A stretch of 64,000 bases of DNA from Sulfuritalea sp. (GCA_016710465.1 JADJVS010000014.1:558001-622000), one strand, 5' to 3'. Positions 8,611 through 16,950 are shown, numbered from the stretch's first letter. A program made the numbers and translations. The notes: generated by a model not told the origin, from the letters alone.

Positions 8611-8625
8611 ATGTCGCCGGCTTGA
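8581..8625 (+). CDS. Putative 14-codon leader ORF over the metX attenuator
   Basis: ATG at 8581 opens a 14-codon frame (MPGLLPGICFMSPA) ending in TGA at 8623-8625. A Shine-Dalgarno-like GAGG(GG) in the 3' tail of the riboswitch lies 4-6 bases before it, and the ORF covers the entire terminator stem. It could be translated as part of the switch mechanism or could be chance; nothing homologous is known to me. It is not in frame with metX. Confidence 0.35.
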   Translation: MPGLLPGICFMSPA

Positions 8626-8635
8626 CGCCGGCGAC
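8613..8635 (+). other. Second perfect hairpin in the metX leader
   Basis: GTCGCCGGC (8613-8621), loop TTGAC, GCCGGCGAC (8627-8635): a 9-bp perfect stem directly after the attenuator T-run. No T-run follows, so it is not a terminator. It could protect the mRNA 5' end or influence ribosome access to metX, 25 bases downstream. Confidence 0.6.
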
Positions 8636-8660
8636 GGTATCCAACGGATTTCGGTTGATC

Positions 8661-9791
8661 ATGTCAGGTATCGGTACCGTCAGCGCGCAGCGCGCGCACT
8701 TCGCTGAACCGCTCCGCCTCAAGGGCGGTGGCGTGCTGCCGTCCTACGACCTGGTCTACGAAACCTACGGCACCCTCAACGCCGCCAAGTCCAACGCCAT
8801 CCTGGTCTGCCATGCGCTCTCCGGCAATCATCATGTGGCCGGGCAAAGCGCCGACGAGTTTGGCAAGCCCACGGCCAATGTCGGCTGGTGGGACAACATC
8901 GTCGGCCCCGGCCGGCCGCTGGACACCGATCGTTTCTTTATCGTCGGCGTGAACAACCTCGGCGGCTGCCACGGCTCCACCGGCCCGGCCAGCGCCAACC
9001 CGGCCACCGGCAAGCCCTGGGGTGCGGATTTCCCGGTAGTCACGGTGGAGGACTGGGTCGATGCCCAGGCCCGTCTCGCCGATCGGCTCGGCATCGACGC
9101 CTGGGCCGCGACCATGGGTGGCAGTCTCGGCGGCATGCAGGCCATGCAATGGACGCTGTCCTACCCCGAGCGCGTGCGCCACGCCCTGGTGATCGCCGCG
9201 ACGCCCAAGCTCAGCGCCGAGAACATCGCCTTCAACGACGTCGCCCGCCAGGCCATCCTCACCGACCCGGATTTTCACGGCGGCCACTTCTACGAGCACG
9301 GCGTGCGTCCGTTGCGCGGCCTGCGCCTGGCGCGCATGCTCGGCCACATCACCTATCTGTCCGACGACCAGATGGCGGAGAAATTCGGCCGCCGCATCAA
9401 GTCGGGCGCGGGCAGCTACGGTTTCGACGTCGAGTTCGAGATCGAGTCCTACCTGCGCTACCAGGGCGACAAGTTCGCCGGCATCTTCGACGCCAACACC
9501 TACCTTCGCATGACCAAGGCGCTGGACTACTTCGATCCCGCGCTCGACTACGGCGACGACCTGGCCCTGGCCCTGGCCCGCGCTCGCGCCGGCTTCCTGG
9601 TTATCGGCTTCACCACCGACTGGCGCTTTTCGCCCGAACGTTCGCGCGAGATCGTGCATGCGCTGGTGCACAACGGCCAGGATGTTGCCCATGCCGAGAT
9701 CGAAAGCGTGCATGGGCATGATTCCTTCCTCATGGACGACCCGCACTACCACGCCGTGGTCGATGCCTACCTGAAACGGATCGTCCTATGA
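8661..9791 (+). CDS. metX: Homoserine O-acyltransferase (MetX)
   Basis: 376-residue alpha/beta-hydrolase-fold acyltransferase that activates homoserine for methionine synthesis. The catalytic triad is Ser155 in MGGSLGGMQ, Asp320 in TTDWRFSPE and His353 in VHGHDSFLMD. Proteobacterial MetX paired with MetW has been shown in related species to use succinyl-CoA, so the acyl donor could be either succinyl- or acetyl-CoA. I chose ATG 8661 (MSGIGTVSAQ); no strong ribosome-binding site precedes it. A riboswitch and attenuator lie upstream and metW overlaps its end by 4 bases. Confidence 0.95.
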   Translation: MSGIGTVSAQRAHFAEPLRLKGGGVLPSYDLVYETYGTLNAAKSNAILVCHALSGNHHVAGQSADEFGKPTANVGWWDNIVGPGRPLDTDRFFIVGVNNLGGCHGSTGPASANPATGKPWGADFPVVTVEDWVDAQARLADRLGIDAWAATMGGSLGGMQAMQWTLSYPERVRHALVIAATPKLSAENIAFNDVARQAILTDPDFHGGHFYEHGVRPLRGLRLARMLGHITYLSDDQMAEKFGRRIKSGAGSYGFDVEFEIESYLRYQGDKFAGIFDANTYLRMTKALDYFDPALDYGDDLALALARARAGFLVIGFTTDWRFSPERSREIVHALVHNGQDVAHAEIESVHGHDSFLMDDPHYHAVVDAYLKRIVL

Positions 9792-10381
9792 CGGGCGCCT
9801 TCGACAGAGCCGACTTTGACCTCATCGCCGGCTGGGTGCAGCCCGGCGAGCGCGTGCTTGACCTCGGCTGCGGCGATGGCGCGCTGCTGCGCCGCCTGAT
9901 CGACGAGCGCGGCGCCAAGGGCTACGGAGTCGAGCTGGAAGACGCCGAAGTTCTGGCGGCAATTGCGAATGGCATCAACGTGATCCAAGGCAACCTCGAA
10001 CAGGGCCTCGCCGGCTTTGACGACCAGACTTTCAACCACGTGGTGCTCTCGCGCACACTGCAGACGGTGCGCCATACCGAGCGCATCCTCGGCGAGATGC
10101 TGCGCGTCGGTCGCGAGGCGGTGGTTTCCTTCCCCAACTTCGCCTACTGGAAGAATCGCATGGCGGTGATGGGCGGGCGCATGCCGGTGTCCGAAGACCT
10201 GCCCTACGAGTGGTTCGACACGCCCAACCTGCGCTTCTTCACCATCCTCGATTTCGAGGCCCTGTGCGACAAGATGGGCCTCGTCATCCGGGAGCGCCAG
10301 GTGCTCGACGACGCCGGGCGGGCCGTCACCGAGGAGCAGAATTTCCTCGGCAGCCTCGCCGTGTATCGGCTCGGGCGCTAA
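9788..10381 (+). CDS. metW: Methionine biosynthesis protein MetW
   Basis: 197-residue small SAM-dependent-methyltransferase-like protein. It carries motif I VLDLGCGDGALL and the family segments GYGVELEDAEV and NFAYWKNRM. MetW is required together with MetX for full homoserine acyltransferase activity in several proteobacteria. The ATG overlaps the metX stop (ATGA), indicating translational coupling. A convergent gene ends 6 bases after it with no clear terminator between. Confidence 0.92.
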   Translation: MTGAFDRADFDLIAGWVQPGERVLDLGCGDGALLRRLIDERGAKGYGVELEDAEVLAAIANGINVIQGNLEQGLAGFDDQTFNHVVLSRTLQTVRHTERILGEMLRVGREAVVSFPNFAYWKNRMAVMGGRMPVSEDLPYEWFDTPNLRFFTILDFEALCDKMGLVIRERQVLDDAGRAVTEEQNFLGSLAVYRLGR

Positions 10382-10387
10382 CCGGCC

Positions 10388-10717
10388 TCAGACCGACATC
10401 GACATCAGGAAGAAGCCGAGCACGAAGCTCGTCAGCGCCGCCGCTGCCGCGCCCAGCGCCAGCCGCCACAACCTGACCCGACCGCGCAGCCAGTAGATCA
10501 GCAGACCGCTGTGCACCATGGCCATGCCGCCGAAGGCCAGGAGGTAGAGCAGGGCCATGCCGAAGGCCGCCATGCCGCCCGATAGCTCGGCTTCCGGCAC
10601 CCGCGCGTAGGCGATGCCTACTACCAGTGCCGCCACCAGCGCCGCCACCAGGTAGCCGCCCAGGACCGCCGCCGTCAGGGCCGTGCCGCCCGGCGCCGCC
10701 GGAGTTTCATATGTCAT
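10388..10717 (-). CDS. Small integral membrane protein, unknown
   Basis: 109 residues with three hydrophobic helices (roughly 15-40, 48-75 and 85-107) and a basic loop WLRGRVRLWR between helices two and three. No family recognised. It overlaps the DUF1330 gene by 11 bases and is last of a leftward four-gene group (11686 to 10388). Confidence 0.7.
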   Translation of the reverse strand: MTYETPAAPGGTALTAAVLGGYLVAALVAALVVGIAYARVPEAELSGGMAAFGMALLYLLAFGGMAMVHSGLLIYWLRGRVRLWRLALGAAAAALTSFVLGFFLMSMSV

Positions 10718-10994
10718 AGGACAGCAGGTCCACCTCGGCCGCCTCGGTGCGCAGCGGAATCAGCGCCTGGTAGGCCGCCGAAGCGTGCCAGGCTTCCAGC
10801 GCCGCACGATCGGGAAATCCGGCGACGACGACGTCGGTGTGGCGGTGGCTTCCCGCGAGCACCCGCGCCAGCGTGCCGCGAAAGCTCAGTTCGGCACCGA
10901 AGGGCGCCAGCGTCGCCGGTACCCGCGCGCGGTACTCCGCCCACTTCGCCACATCCTTTACCGTGATGTGGCCAATCAACCAGGCCTTGCTCAT
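10707..10994 (-). CDS. DUF1330 family protein
   Basis: 95-residue dimeric alpha-beta barrel type protein. AWLIGHITVKDVAKWAEYRARVPATLAPFG and SFRG, then VVVAGFPDRAALEAWHASAAYQ are typical DUF1330 segments. The biochemical role is unknown; the fold is shared with small monooxygenases and stress-induced proteins. It overlaps both neighbours, so the group is probably co-translated. Confidence 0.85.
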   Translation of the reverse strand: MSKAWLIGHITVKDVAKWAEYRARVPATLAPFGAELSFRGTLARVLAGSHRHTDVVVAGFPDRAALEAWHASAAYQALIPLRTEAAEVDLLSYDI

Positions 10995-11365
10995 GCCAGC
11001 CTCCCTTCGAATTCGCGCAATCGCGCGGCCACGAAGCGGGCGATCCCTGGCGGCAGCGCATCCGCCGCGGCAAGAAAATCCGCCAGCACGCGGTCGCGCT
11101 GGAAGGCGCCGTCCAGATAGAGAAACGGCGTCTTATTGGAAAGCGCCGTCGCTTCGCCGTCATCGACCTGATAGTGGGTGAAGCCGTGCCCGGCGCGCCA
11201 GGTGATCGAATGCTCGTCGCGGTGCTTGTCGTAGGCGAGCTGGAAACCAAGCGGCGCGCCATCCTCTCCCTCCCACACCACGAGGTCCATCTCGTGGCCG
11301 TGAAACCAGCGGCGACGCGGTTCGCCGGCCACCTGCCGTACCCGTGGCAGTTCGCGCAGGCTCAT
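10991..11365 (-). CDS. Conserved hypothetical protein
   Basis: 124 residues, soluble, aromatic- and charge-rich: RWFHGHEMDLVVWEGEDGAPLGFQLAYDK is followed by EHSITWRAGHGFTHYQVDDGE. No catalytic motif is evident. It reads like a small beta-rich domain seen as a conserved hypothetical beside DUF1330 and DUF1272 genes. Its ATG is 12 bases after the DUF1272 stop and its end overlaps the DUF1330 start by 4 bases, so these genes form one operon. Confidence 0.72.
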   Translation of the reverse strand: MSLRELPRVRQVAGEPRRRWFHGHEMDLVVWEGEDGAPLGFQLAYDKHRDEHSITWRAGHGFTHYQVDDGEATALSNKTPFLYLDGAFQRDRVLADFLAAADALPPGIARFVAARLREFEGRLA

Positions 11366-11377
11366 CGTCGGTGGTGC

Positions 11378-11686
11378 CTAGCGGTCTTTCGGTGGAATGC
11401 CGCGGATCGCCGCGGCGAATTCGGCGTGCGCCGTCCCATCCACCGGCTTGAGCTTGCGCGCCGTGCCGGCCGGGTCCTTGCCAAGGAAGTTGTCGCCCTT
11501 CCAGTTGCGCGCCGGGCGTACCGGACGTGGCTCGAAGCCGCCTCCGCAATTCGGGCAGACATTGCCCAGTACCGTGTCGACGCAAGTCGCGCAGAAGGTA
11601 CATTCGTAGGAGCAGATGCGCGCCTCGGTCGAATCCGGCGGCAGGCTCGTGCCGCAATGCTCGCAACAGGGTCTCAGTTCCAGCAT
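11378..11686 (-). CDS. DUF1272 zinc-ribbon protein
   Basis: 102 residues. The N-terminal part has many Cys residues: CCEHCGTSLP, CSYECTFCATC and CPNCGG, probably two zinc ribbons, as in DUF1272. The C-terminal half (GTARKLKPVDG) is basic. The ATG at 11686 begins the family-typical MLELRPCCE; an upstream in-frame start would add an unlikely Arg-rich leader. First gene of the leftward group. Confidence 0.85.
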   Translation of the reverse strand: MLELRPCCEHCGTSLPPDSTEARICSYECTFCATCVDTVLGNVCPNCGGGFEPRPVRPARNWKGDNFLGKDPAGTARKLKPVDGTAHAEFAAAIRGIPPKDR

Positions 11687-11876
11687 GCTCGGTTTGGTTC
11701 GGGGTATCCGATGTGCGTTGCATTCTGTCCCGACTCGGGCGCCGGAGGCAAGTGCCGCCGCATCGAATCGTTCGCGACGCCGAATCGGGATTCTCGCGCA
11801 GGAGGTCAATCCAGCGGCGATTGCCCCTCGATCGGGCTAAACTGCGCGCCGTTCACCAACCTGAAATGACATAGCC

Positions 11877-12800
11877 ATGGCCGGTGCCAGCCTGCTTGCC
11901 CTGCTCGACGACATCGCCACCATCCTAGACGATGTGGCGCTGATGACCAAGGTCGCGGCGAAGAAGACCGCCGGCGTGCTCGGCGACGACCTGGCGCTGA
12001 ACGCCCAGCAGGTCGCCGGCGTGCGCGCCGAGCGCGAACTGCCGGTGGTCTGGGCGGTGGGCGTCGGTTCGCTGAAGAACAAGCTGATCCTGGTGCCGGC
12101 GGCGCTGGCCATCAGCGCCCTGCTGCCCCAGGCGATCACGCCGCTGCTCATGCTGGGCGGGCTCTACCTCTGTTTCGAGGGCGTCGAGAAACTGGCGCAC
12201 AAGTGGCTGCATGCGCCGGCCGAAGACGATGCCCACCATGCCGAGCAACTCGCGCTGCTGGCCGATCCGGCGGCCGACCTGGTGGCGCTGGAAAAGGACA
12301 AGATCAAGGGCGCGGTGCGCACCGATTTCGTTTTATCCGCCGAGATCATCGTCATCGCTCTGGGCACCGTGGCCGACAAGCCCTTCGCCACCCAGGTCGC
12401 GGTGCTCTCGGGCATCGGCCTGCTGATGACCGTCGGCGTGTATGGCCTGGTCGCCGCCATCGTCAAGATGGATGACGCCGGCGCCTGGCTGCTGGAACGC
12501 GGCGGGCGGGCGCAGGCGGCGGTGGGGCGCGCCCTGCTGCTGGCGGCGCCGAAGCTGATGAAGGCGCTGACGGTGATCGGCACGGCGGCGATGTTCCTGG
12601 TCGGCGGCGGCATCCTGATGCACGGCATGCCCGGCGGCCACGCCATCACCCATGCCGTCGAGGCCGTGGCCGGGCCGCTGGCGGTTGTTGCCACCAGCCT
12701 CGCGGACATGTTGCTCGGCGTCGTCGCCGGCGCGCTGGCGCTGGGCGCGATGACCCTGTTCGGTCGCCTGCGCGGCAAGGGCGATCAGGCGGGGGCGTAG
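11877..12800 (+). CDS. DUF808/YedI family membrane protein
   Basis: 307 residues with an amphipathic N-terminus (LLALLDDIATILDDVALMTKVAAKKTAG) and about six membrane helices. It includes the conserved LYLCFEGVEKLAHKW segment and FVLSAEIIVIALGTV. This is the DUF808 (YedI) family of inner-membrane proteins of unknown transport function. It converges on the methyltransferase gene and overlaps its 3' end by 16 bases. Confidence 0.88.
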   Translation: MAGASLLALLDDIATILDDVALMTKVAAKKTAGVLGDDLALNAQQVAGVRAERELPVVWAVGVGSLKNKLILVPAALAISALLPQAITPLLMLGGLYLCFEGVEKLAHKWLHAPAEDDAHHAEQLALLADPAADLVALEKDKIKGAVRTDFVLSAEIIVIALGTVADKPFATQVAVLSGIGLLMTVGVYGLVAAIVKMDDAGAWLLERGGRAQAAVGRALLLAAPKLMKALTVIGTAAMFLVGGGILMHGMPGGHAITHAVEAVAGPLAVVATSLADMLLGVVAGALALGAMTLFGRLRGKGDQAGA

Positions 12801-13960
12801 CCCCAGGCGGAAAACAGCGGGTCGGCAAAGGCGCGCTGGGCGAGGTACTTGTCGTCCGCCGGGCGCGGCAGGCCGCGCCGTGTTTCGGTATGAAGGTCGG
12901 CAAAGCCCGCAGCGTGTAGCAGGTGCAACACCAGACCGAGCCGCTCGAACTCGTGCAGCCGGCTCCAGACTGCAATCGCCTTGGTCGGAAACCAGCGGTC
13001 GGAGAAGCTCAACAGCATCAGCCCGCCCGGCTTCAGCACGCGGCGGGCCTCGGCCAGCACCGCCGCCGGGCGCAGGAGGTATTCGATCGAGGCGGTGCAG
13101 ATCACGGCGTCGAAGCGCGCATCGGCCCAGGGCAGCAGCGGGCAGGCGTTGAGGTCCTTCACCACGCGCTCGGCGAGGCGCGGATTGGCGGCGAGTTCCT
13201 CGTCGTTGAGGCCGAGCCCGCAGAGTTCAAGGTCGAGCGCGGGCGGCAGGTGGCTGTCGTGGCTGGCCATCAGGTCGAGCACGCGCGAACCGGGGCGCAG
13301 CAGCTTGTCATGGAGCTCGGCGACGGCGGCGCGGCAGCGGGCATCGAGGTGCTGCACCAGCCGCGGGCGCTCATAGAAGGCGATGTCGGAGGCCTCGTCG
13401 CGGCGTGCCAGCGCCCCGGGCGGGAAATAGCAGGCCTCGGCGTTGGCGGGTGGCGCCTGCATGCCGGCGCCGTCGAAGAGCGTGGCGAGGCGGGTGCCCG
13501 GAGCCGCCTCGTCGCGCGATGGCGCGAGGATCAGGCAGACCTCGCGGCTCGCCAGCGGATGGTTGGGGTCGAGCAGCAGCAAGCCGCGCGGGTCGATGTC
13601 GAGCAGCCGCACCGGGTGCAGGTCGCGCGGGCCGGCGACGCTACGGCCGAACAGGTGGGCGGGGTAGTGGCGCCCCGGCTGCAGTTCGGCGGGCAGGCGC
13701 AGTCCGCCGGCATCGAGCACGATGCGCGGCTGTCCGGCGGGCTGGCACCAGGGCGCGGCATCGAGCGCTTGTTCGCCACCGAGGCGCCGAGCCTGCTCGC
13801 CGGCCGCCAGCCAGCGGCCATCGCCATGCAGGGCGTTGGCCCCAACCTGAAGGCGGTCAATGTGGCTGGCAAGCTCGCTGCGCCATACCAGGCGGGCGTC
13901 GTAGCCGGTGGCAAGAGTCGGCGCTGGCGACACGGTGATTGCGGCCTCGGGTGAATTCAC
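12785..13960 (-). CDS. Two-domain SAM methyltransferase, last gene of the light-stress operon
   Basis: 391 residues. The first ~200 residues form an unrecognised domain (possibly an FKBP-like or product-binding unit). The second half is a class I methyltransferase: RVLDLMASHDSHLP (motif I), RFDAVICTASIEYL (motif IV region) and VLKPGGLMLLSFSDRW. The GTG start at 13960 overlaps the stop of the SnoaL-like gene (GTGA). A copy of the dispersed 23-bp motif lies a few codons after the start and is translated as VSPAPTL. The substrate is unknown; a role in lipid or quinone modification would fit the operon. Confidence 0.78.
   Translation of the reverse strand: MNSPEAAITVSPAPTLATGYDARLVWRSELASHIDRLQVGANALHGDGRWLAAGEQARRLGGEQALDAAPWCQPAGQPRIVLDAGGLRLPAELQPGRHYPAHLFGRSVAGPRDLHPVRLLDIDPRGLLLLDPNHPLASREVCLILAPSRDEAAPGTRLATLFDGAGMQAPPANAEACYFPPGALARRDEASDIAFYERPRLVQHLDARCRAAVAELHDKLLRPGSRVLDLMASHDSHLPPALDLELCGLGLNDEELAANPRLAERVVKDLNACPLLPWADARFDAVICTASIEYLLRPAAVLAEARRVLKPGGLMLLSFSDRWFPTKAIAVWSRLHEFERLGLVLHLLHAAGFADLHTETRRGLPRPADDKYLAQRAFADPLFSAWGYAPA
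13916..13938 (+). repeat. Dispersed 23-bp motif, in the operon methyltransferase (antisense)
   Basis: AGTCGGCGC-N7-ACGGTGA, read as VSPAPTL about 10 codons after the start. Confidence 0.75.
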
Positions 13961-14391
13961 TTCGCCGCCCCCATGCGCAGTAGCAGACGCATCGGCGCGC
14001 CGATGAGCGGCAGGCGGGCATACAGCTCGCCCGCGGCATCCCAGTAGTCGCGGTGTTCGGCGACGCGGCCGGCGGCGTCGAAGCGCAGGTGGCTCGCGCC
14101 CTTCACGCAAAGCGCCTGCGCACCGAGGCCGCGGGTGCGGAAATGGAATTCCCAGAGCAGCATCGCGCCGCAATCGTCATCTTTGCCGGGAAAACGCCCG
14201 GTGACGACGAAGCGCGGCTCTTCCACCTGGACGAACATGTGGCGGAAGATGTGCTCGATCGCGCCGATGCCGCGCACCTCGTTGAACGGGTCCTTGAAGC
14301 TGGCATCGCTGGCATAGAAGCGACCCGCCTCGACCACGGTTTCGGGGCTCAGGTTTTCGTACCAGGCGATCAGGCCGTCGAGCTTGGACAT
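13957..14391 (-). CDS. SnoaL-like/NTF2-fold protein
   Basis: 144-residue nuclear-transport-factor-2-like protein (LDGLIAWYENLSPETV, FYASDASFKDPFNEVRG, FVTGRFPGKDDDCGAML). Such cone-shaped proteins bind small ligands or act as isomerases. It follows the SDR gene by 5 bases. SnoaL-SDR pairs recur in LitR/ChrR-type photo-oxidative clusters, supporting a shared role in oxidised lipid or quinone metabolism. Confidence 0.85.
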   Translation of the reverse strand: MSKLDGLIAWYENLSPETVVEAGRFYASDASFKDPFNEVRGIGAIEHIFRHMFVQVEEPRFVVTGRFPGKDDDCGAMLLWEFHFRTRGLGAQALCVKGASHLRFDAAGRVAEHRDYWDAAGELYARLPLIGAPMRLLLRMGAAK

Positions 14392-14396
14392 GGCGA

Positions 14397-15173
14397 TCAG
14401 GCTCCGGTCAGGCGCCGCGCCAGCGGAAAGTAGGCGCGATAGGGCAGCAGGCGCAGGAGTTTCAGCCAGAAAGTGAAGCGGCGCGGGAAGTGGATCTCGA
14501 AGGCGGAGCGGGCAAGGCCGGCGAGGATTTCCTCGGCGGCCTCGTCGGGCGTGATCAGCGCCGGCATGCGGAAGGCATTGGTTGCCGTCATCGGCGTGGC
14601 GACGAAGCCGGGGTTGATCAGGTACACCGAAATGCCACGGGGTGCGAGTTCGAGGTGCAGGGTCTCGGCGAAGTGGCTCAAGCCCGCCTTGCTCGTGCCG
14701 TAGGCCGCGGATCGCGGCAGGCCGCGGTAGCCGGCGACGCTGGAAACGAAGGCGATTGCGCCCTGGCCCTGAGCCAGCAGCTTCGGCACCAGCGTTGCGC
14801 AGGCGGTCATCGGCGCCTGCAGGTTGACCGCCAGGGTGTGCGTGATGGCAGCCGCATCGAGCTGTCCCGCCGCCATCGGCGCCCAGGTGCCGGCGCAGAA
14901 CACCACGAGGTCGATGCCGCCCCAGTCGCGCACCATGCGATCGAGGGCGGAGGCGAAGGCGGCCGTGTCGCCGAGGTCGAGCGGCAGGACCGTCGCCGCC
15001 TCGGCGATCTCGGTACCATCGACCAGTTTCGCCAGCGCGTCGGCACGCCGCGCCGAGAGCGCGACGTGCGCCCCATGCGCCAGCAGCGCCTGCGCCAGCG
15101 CGGCGCCGATGCCCGACGAAGCGCCGACTATCCAGACGCGCTGCGCGCGCCAGTCGCGGAACGGGCGATTCAT
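14397..15173 (-). CDS. Short-chain dehydrogenase/reductase
   Basis: 258-residue classical SDR. Nucleotide-binding GASSGIGAALAQ follows the N-terminal strand; FCAGTWAP is the NNAG-like segment, and Ser (FVSSVAGYRG), Tyr and Lys (YGTSKAG) form the catalytic triad. NAD(P)H-dependent oxidation or reduction of an unknown substrate. Its ATG overlaps the stop of the DUF3833 gene (ATGA), consistent with coupled translation in the 12-gene operon. Confidence 0.92.
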   Translation of the reverse strand: MNRPFRDWRAQRVWIVGASSGIGAALAQALLAHGAHVALSARRADALAKLVDGTEIAEAATVLPLDLGDTAAFASALDRMVRDWGGIDLVVFCAGTWAPMAAGQLDAAAITHTLAVNLQAPMTACATLVPKLLAQGQGAIAFVSSVAGYRGLPRSAAYGTSKAGLSHFAETLHLELAPRGISVYLINPGFVATPMTATNAFRMPALITPDEAAEEILAGLARSAFEIHFPRRFTFWLKLLRLLPYRAYFPLARRLTGA

Positions 15174-15724
15174 GAGGGGCGGCGCACCAGGGTCAGGGTG
15201 ACTTCGCCGAGGCGGAAGCCGTACTTGCTCATGAACGAGCGGTTCAGCATCACCTTGTCATCGACGAGGTACATCCAGTCGTCGAAATCGACTTCGACCA
15301 CCTTGCCATCCACCGGCAGGGCCAGCACGTAGCGCCAGCGCAGGGCGTTGCCCGCCGCTTCGCCGCGGGCGCTGCCGACCACGTCGCCGGCGCTGCCGCT
15401 GTAGCGCCCGCCGCCGAGGTCGGTGAGGGTCCAAACGCGGCGTTCGGGATTGCCCCCGCCCGGGCCGTCGGACCAGGTGAAGCGCTCGTCGAGCGTGCCG
15501 GTGTCGCCTTGCCATTTCGCGTCGATGACGACGTGGAAGCGCTTGAGTACCTTGCCCGAGCGGTCCTGGAACATGCCCCAGCCTTCGACCCGGCCGGAGA
15601 AATACTGGCGCAGGTCGAGCAATGGGCGATCGGCGGCGTAGTCGGCGACCTCGACCGAGGCGCAGCCGCCGAGCAGCAGGATGGCCGCGAAGGCGGCGAA
15701 CAGGTGCTTCAGGGTATGCGTCAT
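15170..15724 (-). CDS. DUF3833 family lipoprotein
   Basis: 184 residues with lipobox LLLGGCAS near the N-terminus, then the DUF3833 domain: LDLRQYFSGRVEGWGMFQDRSG, FHVVIDAKW, GTLDERFTWSDG, ALRWRYVLALPVDG and DDWMYLVDD. It resembles lipocalin-like proteins and probably sits in the periplasm bound to a membrane. The start overlaps the end of the MFS gene (ATGA). Function unknown; it recurs in light- and singlet-oxygen-induced clusters with cfa-like genes. Confidence 0.88.
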   Translation of the reverse strand: MTHTLKHLFAAFAAILLLGGCASVEVADYAADRPLLDLRQYFSGRVEGWGMFQDRSGKVLKRFHVVIDAKWQGDTGTLDERFTWSDGPGGGNPERRVWTLTDLGGGRYSGSAGDVVGSARGEAAGNALRWRYVLALPVDGKVVEVDFDDWMYLVDDKVMLNRSFMSKYGFRLGEVTLTLVRRPS

Positions 15725-16942
15725 GTTTGCTCCTCGGTGAAGTCGGCACGCCAGCGCCACAGCAGCGCCAGTGCTGCGAGTTTGAGCGCCGCCGGCAGCA
15801 GCGCATACACCGCGGCCAGCGCCAGCAGGCCCTGTGCCGCCGTGTCCCCGGCGCCGACTCTGTAGCCGGCGAGGCTGACCAGGGGCAGGGCGATGCCGGC
15901 GGCAAGCGCCAGGTTGAACTTGGTGACGAAGTTCCAGACGCCGAAATAGGCGCCGGTGCCGCCGGTGTCCTCGCCTTGCGCGCGGCGCGCGGCGAGGCGG
16001 TCGGCGAGCAGCGCCGCTGGCGGCGCAAATCAGGCCGAAAGCGAAGGCGTCGCCGGGCGCCAGAGCAAAGGCCCAGATGAAGCTGGCGATGGCCAGCAGC
16101 ATCGAGAGCGCCCAGGCGCGCAGTTTGCCGATGCGGCGCGCCAGCGCCATCCAGGCCGGCAGCGCGAGGCCGCCGCAGACGAAATAGACGGCAAGGAACA
16201 GCCCCTGCTGGTGCTCCAGGCGCAGCACGTCGGCGATGAAGAACAGCACCAGCGTCGCCGGGATTGCGGCGGCGATGCCGCCGACGGCGAGCACCGCCAG
16301 CAGGCGGCGGAAGCCGCGGTCGGCGAGCACGGCGACCAGCGCCGCGCGTCCGCCGGCGGTGGGGCCCGGCGCTGCCGCCGGCGTCCCGATCAGCGTTGCC
16401 AGCGCGGCCAGCGCCAGCAGCGGCAGGAAGATCCAGCCCAGGCGCGCCATTGCCGTGCCCGTGTCGGCGGCAAGCAGCGCCGGCAGGGCCGCGGCGACCA
16501 CCACGCCGGCCAGGGCGAAGCCTTCACGCGAGGCGGTGACGCGCAGACTGCGTTGCGGCGTGTCGCCGAGCTCGGCGCCCCAGGCGTGGTAGTTGATGGT
16601 GGCCAGGCTGAAGCCGAGAAAGGTCAGCGCCAGCGTCGCCAGCAGCCAGCCGGCGCCGGCGGTGTCGGGCGGCGCCAGCAGCGCGGCGAGGCCGAGGCCC
16701 AGCGGCGGCAGGGCAAGCAGGATCAGGCGCCGGCGGTTGCCGACGCGGTCGCTCCAGAGGCCGAGCAGCGGATCGGCGAGGGCATCGGCGAAGCGCGCCG
16801 CCAGCAGCAGCAGGCCGACCAGGGCCAGCGGCAGGCCGGCGTTTTCGGCATACAGGCGCGGCACATGCACGTAGAGCGGCAGCGCGGCGAAGGCCAGCGG
16901 AAAGCCGAGCGCGCCGTAGGCGAGAACTTGCCGCGTGATCAT
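15721..16942 (-). pseudogene. Frameshifted MFS/GPH-type permease
   Basis: The gene starts at ATG 16942 and encodes an MFS permease (FADALADPLLGLWSDRVGNRRR, DRGFRRLLAVLAVGG, LEHQQGLFLAVYF) up to FGLICAASGA near 16012. The same reading then turns into an Arg-rich shadow frame. The true continuation, LLADRLAARRAQGEDTGGTGAYFG ... LLWRWRADFTEEQT, resumes in another frame and ends at 15721. The total of 1222 bases is not a multiple of three. Relatives usually have about a dozen residues (a GADLALPP-like loop) here, so a small out-of-frame deletion is the likely cause; an assembly error is possible. Confidence 0.75.
15837..15859 (-). repeat. Dispersed 23-bp motif, in the MFS pseudogene (sense)
   Basis: AGTCGGCGC-N7-ACGGCGG on the minus strand, read as RVGAGDTA in the third frame of the pseudogene. 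Confidence 0.8.
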
Positions 16943-16950
16943 GGCCTGCT

